A DNA stretch of 64,000 bases. Origin: Hygrocybe punicea. Taxonomy: Eukaryota > Basidiomycota > Agaricomycetes > Agaricales > Hygrophoraceae. A model generated the notes under the pieces. The model had not been told where the DNA came from, searched no databases, and saw only the letters and a program-made list of their open reading frames with translations. The position numbers were made by a program, and so were the translations under genes. Location: NCBI GenBank assembly GCA_963556145.1, contig OY744463.1, positions 4,650,001 to 4,714,000 of the forward strand. The letters run 5' to 3'. Positions 45,974 to 57,955 of the stretch are shown piece by piece (the stretch's first letter is position 1; every line of letters starts with the position of its first letter).

Positions 45974-47342
45974 TCAACCGGATCCTAGATAGGAGATCTT
46001 CGTTTAAATACGACAGTGTAGTAGAACACAACGTACCACCGGAGTAAACCTTGCCGAACATTATCTCCTGTAGTTTGTCGTACAATGACAAGACACCGGC
46101 GCCAGCGACACCGCGAAGGATGTTGGCACCGGCACCTTTGAAGAGCGACTTCGTACCCTCTTTGGCAATGATCTAGACCAAGGTTAGTTAATCTTGAAAA
46201 AGTACATAGCAGTGTGTGACAACCAACCTGAGATCCAGCATCGAACATGGATTTGTAGTTGACACCCGAACCAGAAGTCATCATCATACGACGACTGAGT
46301 AGGGTTTAGTATCTTGCAACAAATGCAAACGATTTCAGTGACGTACCGGATGGTATCTAAAGGATACGAGGCTAGGCCAGCACCGATTGTTACACCCCAA
46401 CCAAGACCAAAGGAAGCCAAGAAGGAGCCCTCGAGAGCACCAACAAGAACAACCGGTTCTGCAAGCATTATTAATAGAGAAAACCACACATGAGTAAGGC
46501 CACATACTGAGCGAGTCGTAAACACCGAAGTAGAGACCACGGTAAACGATAATACCAACAACCGAGGGCACGAAACCACGATAAAGACCGATAATACCGT
46601 CGGATGCAAGAGTCTTTCGGTATACGTCGACTATGCCATTGAACTGACGTGTTCCTCCGCCCTTGGCGGACTTGGCATCATTGGCTAAACGAGTACGAGC
46701 ATAATCCAGGGAGTAGACGAAGAGCAACGATGAGGCACCAGCGGCTCCTCCGGACGCGACGTTGCCGGCAAACCATGTCCAGTAACCGTCAGACTTTTTG
46801 AAACCGAACAAGGACTTGAAGTAGTCCTCTGGATAAATATCAACACATTGTGAAAACGACTAGGAGAGAAGGAGACGTACTGAAGGCAAAGTTAAGAGCC
46901 TGTGTGGGAAAGTACCGGATAACGTTGGCGGTGTTACCTCTCCACAGGGAGAGTAGCCCTTCCTCCCTGTATGTGCGGGTGAAAGCATCACCCACACCCT
47001 TGTAAGGGGTGGCGAGGCGACCTTGTTTGATCTGCGGACTGATGTCAAGCCGGGATTCGGTACAAAGCAGAATTTAAATTACCATCTCATCCTGATTCTG
47101 GACAAGCAGTTTGATCCGTTCGATGGGGGCAGCGCTAGTTTTCGCGACAGCCTGACGGTAGGATTAAGCATAAAGCACGAAAGTAAGGGAATGGACGTGA
47201 TAATTTACCGCAGAAACACCGCCCATAAGGAAATCAACTGAGCGCCAATTACAAGGTCAACTGAGTGGAATGCAAAGGAAAGAAAAAAACACAAACTAGC
47301 GAATTCCTTAGGGGTTTTGACCTTCTTCCTGGATTCGGCCAT
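45974..47342 (-). CDS. AAC: mitochondrial ADP/ATP carrier
   Basis: A mitochondrial carrier family protein with three repeats: [33 protein letters not shown] and [14 protein letters not shown]. The RRRMMM hexapeptide is specific to ADP/ATP carriers and is rebuilt across an intron (CG|T) near 46290-46340. Length and the C-terminus KVYSGGSG fit the fungal family. Introns number at least seven; the last coding exon is only 11 nt (45974-45984: GA TCC GGT TGA). It exchanges cytosolic ADP for matrix ATP across the inner membrane. It lies 267 bp upstream of the co-oriented helicase gene and 228 bp downstream of the SUMO ligase stop. Confidence 0.95.
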
Positions 47343-47570
47343 TTTTAATGGAGGAGGGAGAGAAACCGAGAGATGAGTTGGGGTGGTTGATGGACGGGTG
47401 ACGGAGAGAGGAAAAAAAGTTTCCAAGTACTCCGAAAGTTCGGCGAGCCCCGGAACATCTTATCTCCGCTTCATGCCGGCCGTTGCATTGCATTGATTAT
47501 TGAAGAATATTATAGTCATTACAAGAGCATAGCCAGTAACTACACAATCACAGAGCTATAATCCTGCATT

Positions 47571-50133
47571 TCACGCCCCAGGCCATCGTGCATTATTGAT
47601 TCGAGGCAAGTAAGAAGGATTGCGGGGGAGAGACGACAATTGCGGATGGCTGGTGGCGGAGGTGCCTCGAGGGGAAGGGGGCGAATGGTAGGGATATGCT
47701 GTGGAGAGTCCAGTGGCCGGAAATGGGGTAATGTACTGTGTGCGGGGTGATGCTATCGGAGGACGCGAGACGCTTTGACTGCTTTGCGAACGATACCCAG
47801 GATACGGGCTTCCATCAATATTGCTCAGCGCGTTGACATGCTCATTGGCCATAGGCAAGACAGCTGGCGGTTCATTATCCAGGCGACCCTTTTTCCAAAT
47901 CTGCTCCGTTGGGGACATCCCGCCATCCCCAGCTTTCCTTTTCTCCGATGGCCTTGGCAGGGGTGGCGTATCATCGTCCGAATCAAGCGTTAAGTCAATG
48001 ACATCATCTCCTTGAGACTGTGAGGGGGGGATGGAAATCCCTTCGAGAGACCGATTGGCCGAGGTTGACGAATCACGCCCAAATGAAGGCGACAGCTCTC
48101 GCTTTACCCGACCCTCATCTTCATCGTCCGAATCCAGCACGACTATTTCATTCCCATTCTGATCGGTGGCAGGCTTCGCCGAACTTTCGGGAAGGCTTTT
48201 TGCGATAGGAGAGGATTTCCGGGGTGACGGAGGTTTATCTGCAATTGTAGGCGGATGAGATGCTTTCCAAGCTGCAGACGCATGATTGTTATCAGCTGTG
48301 TGCCATTCGCCATCAGCCTCGACGATTACATCCTCAACACTTTCGGGAGTCTGTTTGAGGATCTCGTCAAAATACCTGTGAAGCTAAATTATTTCTGATG
48401 AGCGAAAAGGACTGAAGGATCTATACCCGTCAATGATTAAATCCTCATAGTTCAGAACCTTTTCACAAACTGGGCATAACCAAGTAGTGGTCTGTTCCAT
48501 CATCGAATACCAAGATGTGGCATCAAAACACTGCGAATGGACACAATGTGTCGAACGGCACGGTGTTTTAACACGCATGAAGCTTAGCTACAATTGGCGT
48601 TATATTAGAAACGGGCCACGAAACCATGAGCAGACACACCGGACATTTCAGTGACATCTTTTGCGGACCTGCCACAATGTCATCATCCTCCGTCATACTT
48701 GCCAACACTGAGAAAGCCTGTTAGCAGAGGAAAATTGAAGAATAGGGCAATTCCCACTTTTGCGTCGTATGTCGCCGCTGCTTCGGTACTTGCCCTTTTT
48801 CAGTCTATCGACGAGTTGGTCTACTGTTGTGATTTCAACTAGTATAACAACCAGATAGAATTTCTACCAAGAATATAATTAGTTGTCAAGACATATGTTA
48901 TTGACTGCGAGGACATACTTTAGATTGAATAGGTTGCTGACTGTTCACATATACCATTTCGACACGATTCTGGATGGGGCTTATTCTGACAGCTTTTCCT
49001 AAATCGGCTGGCGGCGCCGTGCCAGGCTTCTTCTTCAAGCCCTTCAAGTTTGCAGTTAACTGAACGTTGTTGACGCGAACTTCACACGTTGGAGGAAACT
49101 CGATAGAACAGGGTCCAGTGTTTGTTCGAAAACCGTTGACACCGGGCGAGTAAAACATCGAGGAAGTGCAGAAGAGACGAAGTTGATATTTCGGGCTATT
49201 TATCCTAATTAATAAGATATAAAACAAGTAAAATGGATGTACCTGGTGGACGTTAGCTTCGTGATTTGATCGTTGTTGAGAGTGAAATTCAAGGTTTGCT
49301 GTCGGCGATCAGTTGCACTTGTCGACTCTAAATAATGATCATGACATATCCAGTTTTGTGGTGAACAAGAAAAGTCGAACCTGGACATTCTACGATGGCA
49401 GAGACGATCTGATCAACGTGGAAGAATGGAGACGGCTTGAAGCGCATTCCTATAAATTCCATCAAACCACAGCAGGAAGAAACAGTAAGAGAAAGTATAC
49501 CTGGTCTGGGGGGAGTGGATGTAGACGCAACAGGCGCAGAAGGGACTGGTGGTTTACGAGGTGACATAAACGGATCATAATTAGCGCCTGATCCAGAAGC
49601 GGTGGGAGGATAACCAAAAGGTTTGATGTTGGTTGTTGCATAGGAATTGTGAGAAATGATTGGCGCGGAATGAACTGTTGGATTGGCGGACATCGCACTT
49701 GGACTATAACTGCACCAAGGGTTAACATTCTTGCAAACGCATATTGTCACCGTTAGGCTCGGCCACGTGGCCGTACAGTGAGACGCAGGTCCACACGCCA
49801 TATTTCAAAAGAGTGCGGATATCGACTTACATTCCAGAAGTCCTGACTTGATACAAGACCGCCTTCGCCTTAATCCATTTGTCAGTGTTATTGTTCTGCC
49901 TCCAGTGATCCAATTGGACAACAATCCGGTCTATGATATCCTGCTTCTTGCCAGATTTGAAGAATATAGTGGAGCACTCCTCGTTAAAACCCGTGAGTAT
50001 CTGCTTCAGTTTCTCTACCGTATTGTGTTTGATGTTATGGCGCAACGTCTGTTGCAAATGGATGACCAATCATGTTTGAGGGAAAGGCACGCCTACGCAC
50101 CTCAAAATCCGACCAAATGTCCGTGCTAGCCAT
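47571..50133 (-). CDS. SUMO E3 ligase, SIZ/PIAS family
   Basis: The product starts MASTDIWSDFE and, after an intron, has a SAP domain (NTVEKLKQILTGFNEEC), a Pro/Ser-rich linker, a PINIT domain (KYQLRLFCTSS, EFPPTCEVRVN) and an SP-RING (LKCPLSFMRVKTPC … CVHSQCFD … WLCPVC). The C-terminal tail is acidic with two SUMO-interaction-like motifs (IVVLDSDDED and VIDLTLDSDDD). It would transfer SUMO from Ubc9 to nuclear targets. The start was fixed by the SAP sequence; the gene is divergent from NudC with 135 bp between ATGs. I have not verified every intron between 48650 and 49850. Confidence 0.9.
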
Positions 50134-50268
50134 TGAAAGGGAGGACAGTCCACGCTCGGACGACAGGAGGAAAGCCAACACAGGACTCGGACAGACGCCG
50201 AGAAATATCAAGAACAAACAAAGTCACGCACTCCTGACCTCGCTACACTGGCAAGAGTTGGATAATCA

Positions 50269-51167
50269 ATGACGGACACCGAGTACGACAATCTGTCGAA
50301 GGAGGAGAGAGAGATTCGTGACAAGGCTGATAGAGCTCGAGAAGCTGAGGAGCAAGCTGGTATGAAAACTCTCAATCAGTAACACTCTACCCTAATTCGT
50401 CCATCTGGAGCTTTGCCCTTCAAGTGGAGGCAAGAATTGGGAGAACTCGATCTCGTGGTGCCAGTTCCCAAAGGAACACGGGGAAAGGACCTCGATATCA
50501 CCATCCAGAAGAAAATACTAAGGGTCGGTCTGAAGGGGCAGGACAATATTCTGGATGGCGAACTGTGCCAAGAAATCAAAGTGGAGGAGAGCACTTGGAC
50601 CATTGGTAAGTCTCGGTACATCATCCGTTGTAGTTTCTATCTCAAACACATAGTAGAGGACCAAGAGGCTGTTCACATTCACCTCGAGAAGATTAACAAG
50701 ATGCAGTGGTGGGAGAACGTTCTCACCCATCATCCCAAAGTTGATACAAGAAAGATCGAACCAGCGAACAGCAAACTCAGCGACCTTGATGGGGAAACAC
50801 GGTAAGTGGTGCTGGCAGTTACTTAAGATGTTGTAGTCAACGCCATCGGTAGGGGAATGGTCGAAAAAATGATGGTACGAATTTTTTACTATTCTATCGC
50901 CATCGGTTTGCTGATATAAATCTTAGTTTGATAACCAACAGAAAGTGCGTTAATTTATTAAACTTGGGACCTCAATAGTCACTCGGACATATTTTACCAG
51001 CAAATGGGCAAGCCAACTTCGGACGAGATGAAGAAGATGGAGGTAACAACGCTCCCACTCTTGTCTACTTGCATGTACGGTAATTCTGATCGGGTGTGCT
51101 ATAGGCGCTCAAGAAGTTTCAAGCTGCCCACCCAGAACTTGATTTCTCGAAGGCAAAAATCTCCTGA
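50269..51167 (+). CDS. nudC: nuclear distribution protein NudC
   Basis: Exon 1 (50269-50359) encodes an acidic helix. Exon 2 (50411-50605) and exon 3 (50654-50801) encode a CS/p23-like domain (KWRQELGELDLVVPVPKGT, LDITIQKKILRVGLKGQ, WTIVEDQEAVHIHLEK, WWENVLTHHP). Further short exons give GMVEKMM, FDNQQKQMGKPTSDE and the conserved end ALKKFQAAHPELDFSKAKIS. This is the short fungal form of NudC, a co-chaperone linked to dynein-dependent nuclear migration. The intron boundaries after 50801 are inferred from the conserved family sequence. Confidence 0.9.
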
Positions 51168-51360
51168 AGATGTTGGAATCGTTAACTCTGTTAAACATCC
51201 CGCTGATTCGCATTTTCTGGAGCAGTCATGATGTCACCACGAACTTTCTGTATCCGTTATTTTTGTGATTATATGTTGTATTTCATGTATTGGATAAGAT
51301 TCTCCTCCCGCATATGTGAGACGTGTAGACATAAATATTTGATGTCGGACACATGGAAGT

Positions 51361-51434
51361 GGCCGACTAGCTCAGTTGGTTAGAGCGTCGTGCTAATAAC
51401 GCGAAGGTCTTGGGTTCGATCCCCACGTTGGCCA
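51361..51434 (+). tRNA. tRNA-Ile (anticodon AAU)
   Basis: A cloverleaf is readable: acceptor GGCCGAC/GTTGGCC, D-arm GCTC AGTTGGTTA GAGC, anticodon stem TCGTG/CGCGA around loop CTAATAA (anticodon AAT), variable AGGTC, T-arm with TTCGATC loop, discriminator A. One T-stem pair (T-C) is mismatched. No intron and no encoded CCA. Confidence 0.95.
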
Positions 51435-51822
51435 ATAATTTTTATTTGTTGAAATTTCCATGTTTGTTGATTCATAAAACTCTGAAATCCTGAGGATTCA
51501 CTTGATAGAAGGTCAGTCAAAGCTTACTCTTTTCTCAACTAATGGGCCAGTAAGCTGAGGCATTTAATTTGGTTCATCTTGGATAAGGCAATAGACATGA
51601 AAGACATTTTTATTATCAGAGGTTACACCAAAAAAGGCAATGTGTGTTCAAACAGACTCGTTGAACTCTACTGGCTGACTTTGTTTCATCCTGGAGACAT
51701 TTTTAAGCTCAGCTGGCTGGCTGGCTGGCTGTGTAGCTAGAAACTTACTTGTGATCAAAATAATATTATCAGACTTTGACTCTTCGACGCCACTCTCGAT
51801 CAGACACTATTGGATCAAGTTG
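51435..51822. other. intergenic, no gene seen
   Basis: About 390 bp of AT-rich sequence with a short GGCT run near 51710. It may carry the 3' end of the ESF1 transcript. Confidence 0.5.
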
Positions 51823-54173
51823 TTATAATTTCCGTCGTTTACCAACTGCTGGTAACTGAATGGCTGCGCTCTTTCTTTTCACACTCTCGACTAAATTGTG
51901 CAAGCTTCTCTCGCCATCCCCAGACTTTGTTGAAATGGTCGTGTCTGAACGCTCACGGTTATTTTGATGCATCTTCGAGCGCGCCTGCATGAGAGCAACC
52001 ATACTTTTGGTCTTCTTAAAACTTTGACGATACGAATGATTAACATCTGAAAAGAAAGGGTCGGAGTAAAAACTCACTGAGGATTGCTGGGATCAATAGC
52101 AAAAGTATGGTCCTCGTGAAGTGCCTTGAAACGATCATCCTTGACGTCTATCGCAAAGTCTTCCTGGACCTCGTTATCTTTCTCCGCTACTTTCTTCCCC
52201 TTCTTCCCCCTCAGTTTGAGTTTCTTTTCCGCCTTCAATATGGACTTCAGATTAAAGTGCCTGGGCTCCGCGTTTGGATTATCGGCCGCAATTAGAAGTG
52301 CCAACTCCGTTGGAGTGGCAGGCGGTCGAGAAGTAGTATTTCGAGAATTGTCACCGTCACTTGCATCTTTTTTCCTTTTCTTCTTCTCCCCCGGACGACC
52401 TGCAGGACCTGTATCTCTGTTATTCCCGCTATCCAGGTCGAAGAAATCGTCCTCGACCTCAGCTCCTTTCTCCAGCCCGCTCTCTTTGACTTCCTCTTTC
52501 CTTTTCTTCCTCTTCTCCTTCATTTTTCGCTGATATTTCTCTAGCGTAGTCTCATCCTGATCCCCTTTCGTTTCACTCAACCCAGGCGTAAAAGTAATCT
52601 CCATATCCACGTCCCCGTCCCCCCTGTTGTTGTTGCCGTCGCCGTCCCTACCCCATCCTTCCGGCAATTCATCTTCTCCACCTCCGAGCAGCAGAGCGCG
52701 TAGGTTTTCCCGTGAGGTAAACGTGTTACTGTGCTTTCCCCCAGTAGGATGTAGGTTGTCAGTCTCCGACTCGGACGCCGACGTGGATGACGCGAGGTAG
52801 GCTTTAAAGTTGGCTTCGTCAATTTCTTGACGTGTCAGAGCGCGCCGAGTGACCTGGTTTCGCTCAGGGTCGTCCTCATCCCATGAGAGGGATACCTTCG
52901 AGTGACGGAGAGCCTGTGGAATCATTCTCGGTCAAATTGTGTGCTCACGAATAAAAGACACCCACAGCTGTCACAAAATCGATGCCTTTATGAGGAGTTC
53001 CGTGATCACTAGTAGCTTCGTCTCTATAACACGGTAAGTATCAGACATGATTTGATGTGGAATAGAGATACCGTAACTCCACTCCAAAAGTCATGTCATC
53101 AGGGACAAAGCTCAGGTCAAGCACATTAGCGGATCGCTCTAGCTCGGTTCCGTCCAGCTCAGAGTAAATATGAGAAGCAGCATCCACTGTGTCGCAAGAA
53201 ACAATAGCATAATAATATCTAAATTGACATCCCCGTTGTTAGACTTTGTAAATGGATGACCACGATGCTAACCTTAGACGCTCGAGCTGGTAATTTCTCA
53301 AAGCAACATCATCATATTCCTCTTCACCCCCCACCTCGTAAATATTTTGCTCATTCACCTCATCATCATCGCCGGCCTGACTCCTCTTACTGAAAATCTC
53401 CGGGGGCGGACCCTCCTTATCTTCCCGAGCCAACCTCTCTTTTCCAAATTCGCTCGGATAAATGCGAACGCTTAGAACTTTACCGTGCACAACGTGATTC
53501 GAACCGCGATGATCAGAATCTACGGGCGTCACAAGGGCGGGTGCTGTAGGCGACACCAGAGACGAGAAGATTCTGTACAAATGTATGGCCTTTACATGGT
53601 CCCAGTCAAGGTTCACGACTGCGAGCCGACGGGTTTGCGTACCCTCCCTCTGTTGAAGTTGATCCTTGGGCAATTTTTTGCAGTATTCGGCTGCCTGTGC
53701 ATCCAAGTCCTCGAAATGTGTTTCGTCCAAGTCAACCTCGGCTTCGTTCTCAAGCACAGCAATTGGCTTTGAGTGAGCAGGTGCTATTACGGCGTCGGGG
53801 TCACTCTCCTCTCCCTCATCGGAGGATTCCATGAGAATTTCTCCTCGTGCAAAATCCGGTGCAGACTTTGGCGTATCCTGGGAGACGTCCTTGTCGTCAT
53901 TTTCCAAGCGGTAAAATCGTCGGAGATTGTCCTGTTCATGGGTAACAGATAATGGTCGTCCGTACTTGTCCACATTCCGGGCTTTGGTGGTATCTCAAGA
54001 TTTGCGGAAAGGAAAGACGGAACAAACGCACTGGATATGAATTTCCCGCCTGTCTCCTTCCTGTCTTCGAAGATCCCTTTAAACCGGTTGTCAACGACAA
54101 CTCTTGATTGCAGTTTCCGTGGGCGACGAAACCGGGGGTCCGATCTGATCCTGGCAAACCTTGGGTCTGACAT
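51823..54173 (-). CDS. ESF1: pre-rRNA processing protein ESF1
   Basis: Starts MSDPRFARIRSDPRFRRP, continues after a 50-nt intron (53982-54031) with NVDKYGRPLSV, an acidic stretch, the RRLAVVNLDWDHVKAIHLY RRM-like block, a long Lys/Glu-rich region and the C-terminal FAIDPSNPHFKKTKSM. All are ESF1 landmarks. ESF1 is a nucleolar factor of the small-subunit processome needed for early 18S rRNA cleavages. The last intron is placed so that SNPH|FKKTK is continuous; the upstream acceptor would give a stop. It is divergent from the repeat-protein gene with 590 bp between ATGs. Confidence 0.9.
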
Positions 54174-54499
54174 AGGGCGCGGCCTGTAGCAATAGATACG
54201 CCGCTGACAACCCAGTTGCTGTACAAATTAAGCGTTGGACAGCGTGTGAAATCAGGGTGGAATGTTGTGCCGTTCGGCAATTGACTGTTTTTCACACTGT
54301 TTGGGGTGCCGCGGCTGCAATTTGGCACCCGAAAGTTCGATAATTGACAGGGGTATTCTAATACGCGATGCTATGCTACGTTTTCTCTAGTTTTCTCTCA
54401 CACAAAGCAGTCCTAAAATGGGGTTACTAATGTCCAACAATAGGCACTGAGACACTGGCACTGGCATTCGCCTGGGAACCGGGCGCTGGTACCGCCATC

Positions 54500-54690
54500 T
54501 GTCAAGCCGTTGCATCATTTCCGCCTCTCTTTTCTTCCCCTCATCTCTCCCTCCTTTTCTTCCTCTCATCTTCTCTCTTTTCTTCCTCCTTCCTCCAGCC
54601 GCCTTCCTGTCAGTTCTCCTTTTTTTATCTTTCCCCCTTCCGCTCACATTTCGCTCTTTCTTCAGTACTCTCTTTTCATCAGGCCGCAGG
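54500..54690 (+). promoter_or_regulatory. CT-rich promoter tract of the repeat-protein gene
   Basis: Long plus-strand runs of C and T (TCTTCCCCTCATCTCTCC type) end about 75 bp before the ATG at 54764. Such pyrimidine tracts precede transcription starts of strongly expressed fungal genes, so high expression is inferred. Confidence 0.45.
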
Positions 54691-54763
54691 GCGACCTTCG
54701 TCTTTCAGCTTCATCGCTTATACTTGGATAGTTAGCGACCATAATCTTTCTTTCATCGTCACC

Positions 54764-55458
54764 ATGTTCCCTACCCGCACGACCCTAAGCTTTGTCGCCC
54801 TTGTCCTCTTCTTTGCCGGCCTGGTTGTCGCAGCTCCTCTACCCATGCCTTTCTTGGTTAGTTTGTTGCTGATTTGTCCCATGAACAATCCGTTGATCTT
54901 TATCTCATATAGCGTGCTCGTTCTCTTGCCGCTCGTTCTCTTGAACCTTTGGATACAATTACCGCCTACGTCAAACGTGGCATTAACAATATCCCCGAAG
55001 AGGAGCCCACCAAAGCTCCTCAAGGCGTAATCACCCCTTATAAACGAGCCATCAACAAGATCCCGGAAGAAGAGCCCACTAAGGCTCCTCAAGGCGTCAT
55101 CACCCCGTACAAACGTGCCGTCAACAAGATCCCGGAAGAGGAGCCTACTAAGGCTCCTCAAGGCGTCATTACCCCGTATAAACGAGCCGTCAACAAGATC
55201 CCGGAAGAGGAGCCCACTAAAGCTCCCCAGGGCGTCATCACCCCGTACAAACGTGCCGTCAACAAGATCCCAGAAGAGGAGCCCACCAAGGCTCCTCAAG
55301 GCGTCATTACCCCGTACAAACGTGCCGTCAACAAGATCCCGGAAGAGGAGCCCACCAAGGCTCCCCAGGGCGTCATCACCCCGTACAGACGTGCCCTCAA
55401 CAAGATCCCGGAAGAGGAGCCCACTAAGGCTCCCCAGGGCGTCATCACCCCCTACTAA
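54764..55458 (+). CDS. secreted Kex2-processed repeat protein (seven 23-residue units)
   Basis: Two exons (54764-54856 and 54913-55458) encode 212 residues. Residues 1-24 form a signal peptide (MFPTRTTLSF…GLVVAA). A short pro-region follows, ending VKR. Then come seven units of 23 residues: first GINNIPEEEP…, second AINK…, four AVNK…, last ALNK…, all sharing IPEEEPTKAPQGVITPY. They are separated by KR five times and RR once, and the last ends at the stop. Cutting after KR/RR by Kex2 and trimming would yield several copies of a 21-residue acidic, Pro-rich peptide ending in Tyr. Such KEX2-repeat precursors are known in fungi and include dikaritin RiPP precursors, but no UstY-type (DUF3328) gene is visible nearby. 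Function unknown. Confidence 0.85.
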
Positions 55459-55771
55459 TGTTCACATCTCTTCAGCCGGACGGTCATTGCCATCTTATTT
55501 GAAGATCTCTCTAGTACTTGTTTAGGGGTGACGAGTGATGGATTTATTTCGTTCTGCCCCGTTGGAAGTAGGGTCCTTTTTTGATAAGAAATACCGTATG
55601 AGTCCATATGCTATCATGCTGAAACTTGGAGGCTTTTTCGGCTCCCTCTACGGATTCTACTGAATGGGCAAGAATTTCTCCGCTCTCGCGTCACCAAGCT
55701 TTCTCTTCTGAACAGTTCTGAGTGAACCGTTCAAACGGCGGCGTTTGGACCACAGAATAAGCCATTAAACT

Positions 55772-57874
55772 TCAAAGTTGATGTATTGGTGATTCCTTGA
55801 TGATCCATATCCAAATGGTGTCCTGTGAGCCGACACCTACAATGACCCTGCCATCCATCCCCATAGCACAAGCTTCAAGTGTGTCGGGCTCAGAATTTAA
55901 GTTCGTATCACCGGTCTGCCCAACACCTTCCGTCTCAACCTCCCAACCGCTAATAGTGGGCAAATCACTACGCTTTGAGAAGAAATTCGGTTCTTCGTCC
56001 TCGTCATCGACCAAACGCATTTTTTTGGTCATCGCCACTACGTCCTCGTCGATCGGAAATGGAGGAGGCTTGCGTGGCGACAGCTGAGTCACGTTCAGCA
56101 TTCGTATTTTGTTGGATTTCAACATGGTGAAGAGGAGGAGAGGATCATGGTATGGAGATTGGTAGACATGTAGACTTGGCGAAAGTGGTATGTGTTCGTG
56201 TTCCGTGGGTATCAGGGGGAGAGAGTACATTGATAGTAATTTGAAAGACGCTGGCCGGAATACTAAGATGTGTCAATACAGTTGCAATGGCACTTACAGC
56301 TCTCTTGATAGTCCTGAACAAATCAATGTCCATGTCACATCCTCACGGCCAATCAGTGTAATCTAGAGGACTCACAGACGCGCATCCTCTAAGCACCGTC
56401 TGCGACGGTTGGCCTGGTGGAAAAAATCGGTCCAGGCCTAGCCAACGCCACAGTGCCATCGTCCCGTTCTCGAAATATACATTAGCTTCAGGATCGCCAG
56501 GAGCCCTGCGCATTAGAGCGGGCGCACTGTGGGTCAAAAGAACGTCATGACTTAACCTGAAAAGGTAATAATTAGCGAGAGATCCACAACGATGATATAA
56601 GAACGCTTGAACCATGTAATGGAGAGGACGCGGGCCTTATGAATCACACTGCTGCTAAAAAGGGGCTTGTCTTCTCGAGCTATTCTTTCCCCGGAGAGCG
56701 ACGGGATATGCCATATCTTCACTACGCGGTCCATCTAGCGGACACCTATCCGTTGAATATCGAGGAACAATGCATATTGAGTTGCTTACTCCGCATGTGG
56801 CCAAAAGTGGGAGGACGGAGTGGAAGGCCTGGAGAGTATCATCGCCCGAGGATCGCCATGAAAGATAGAAGAAAATGTAAAGCTTACAGCTCCAAGAACT
56901 GCAGCCCGATGTCCGCCAGAACGTCCCCCCATCAAAACAGCCACACATCTTCCTATGCCATAGCCCTCTTCTTCGGTCATGTGCAACCCATGAGCCGGAC
57001 CGGCTAGGCTAGGCTCAGTCCCTGGTGGCCAGTGAGGATTGTTTGGTTTCACTATTGGGTGTAAAGTGATATCGTATATTCGTGTACTGAAATCCCGAGA
57101 TGTGGTGCAAAATATCTGAGGATGTGTAGGGTGAACAACAATAGATGTGATCTCCTATCGTCGAAATCAGTATTCGAAAAGGACTTGTTCTGGGCCAAAG
57201 GTACTCTTACGCCACCGTGTCCGCGAAGGTAGCTGACTATTTGACGCCTCTTGACGTTGAAGGTGTAGATTACACCAAAACCAGAGAACACGACGAGAGG
57301 TTCCAGAGGGTTATGTTGATTTAGTACCCATGCAACACTTCGAACGTTTGGCGTTAGCTCGTCCTTTCCTTGACTGATTGCTGCGTCCTCGGTTCGATTT
57401 TTTGGTTGGTCCTTCTTCTTTCGAGACGGGTCCTTTCAGAACCCTTGGTACATAAATCAGCTACGATTGACGGTAGGATGGCGTACGGGCGGTAATTTGA
57501 CACAAAGCGGACTCGTTGTCGTTCGGATGGAGAAAATATACAATTTGCCAAGCCCTCCAACGGCGATAGTTCCAGTGAACTCAGATATCATTTCTTTCCA
57601 TCCTTCAAGCGCGTTCAAGGAGCCGCCCCAAAGGACATTGATGGAATCAGATGTCCAAGGGAAGAACGAAACACACTGGAATGGAACCCTGGCGCCGTCA
57701 TCGGACTGCGCAGAGCATCTAGGACCGAGTCATTGACAGTAGTTGAAAGTAATGGACCCAGGCAAAGAACCTTTTAATCAAAGAAAAAGGATGAGCCCCA
57801 TTGCGATTTTTGAACCATGGCATTTGTTCGTTGTCTGACTCCTTCTCTGGAAGAATATCAGCCATATCGGCCAT
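55772..57874 (-). CDS. WD40 protein resembling EED/ESC of Polycomb complex 2
   Basis: Starts MADMADILPEKESDNEQ; an intron precedes CSAQSDDGARVPFQCVSFFPW. Reconstructed exons give AVGGLGKLYIFSI, VRSVAWVLNQHNPLEPLVVFSG, QIVSYLRGHGG, VHPTHPQIFCTTSRDFSTRIYDI, LMGGRSGGHRAAVLGA, and, across two introns, AFHSVLPLLATCGMDRVVKIWHI. The last two blocks and a following RVLSITWLSHDVLLTHS match EED in order and spacing (GGVEGHR…SCGMDHSLKLW). The C-terminus ends SQDTIWIWIIKE. EED reads H3K27me3 and holds PRC2 together. The call rests on pattern memory; another WD40 family is possible. It is divergent from the complex I gene, 81 bp between ATGs. Confidence 0.65.
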
Positions 57875-57955
57875 GGTGAAGTCCAATAAAGAATTATTCC
57901 ACTACCAACGTTGTGCCTAAATCGGGTAACAGGCGTTTCGCTCTTACAAGTTCTT

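Noticed and set aside
48651..48842. 63-codon plus-strand ORF within the SUMO ligase gene
   Set aside because: It runs antisense across the exon linking PINIT to the SP-RING (KKGKYRS region) and has no features of its own.
54387..54647. 86-codon Lys/Arg-rich minus-strand ORF upstream of the peptide gene
   Set aside because: It is the complement of the CT-rich promoter tract.
54718..55299. 193-codon ORF antisense to the peptide-repeat gene, with a repeating RDLVDGTFVRGDDALRS-like unit
   Set aside because: It is the mirror image of the 69-bp repeats; the plus strand has signal peptide, intron and dibasic sites.
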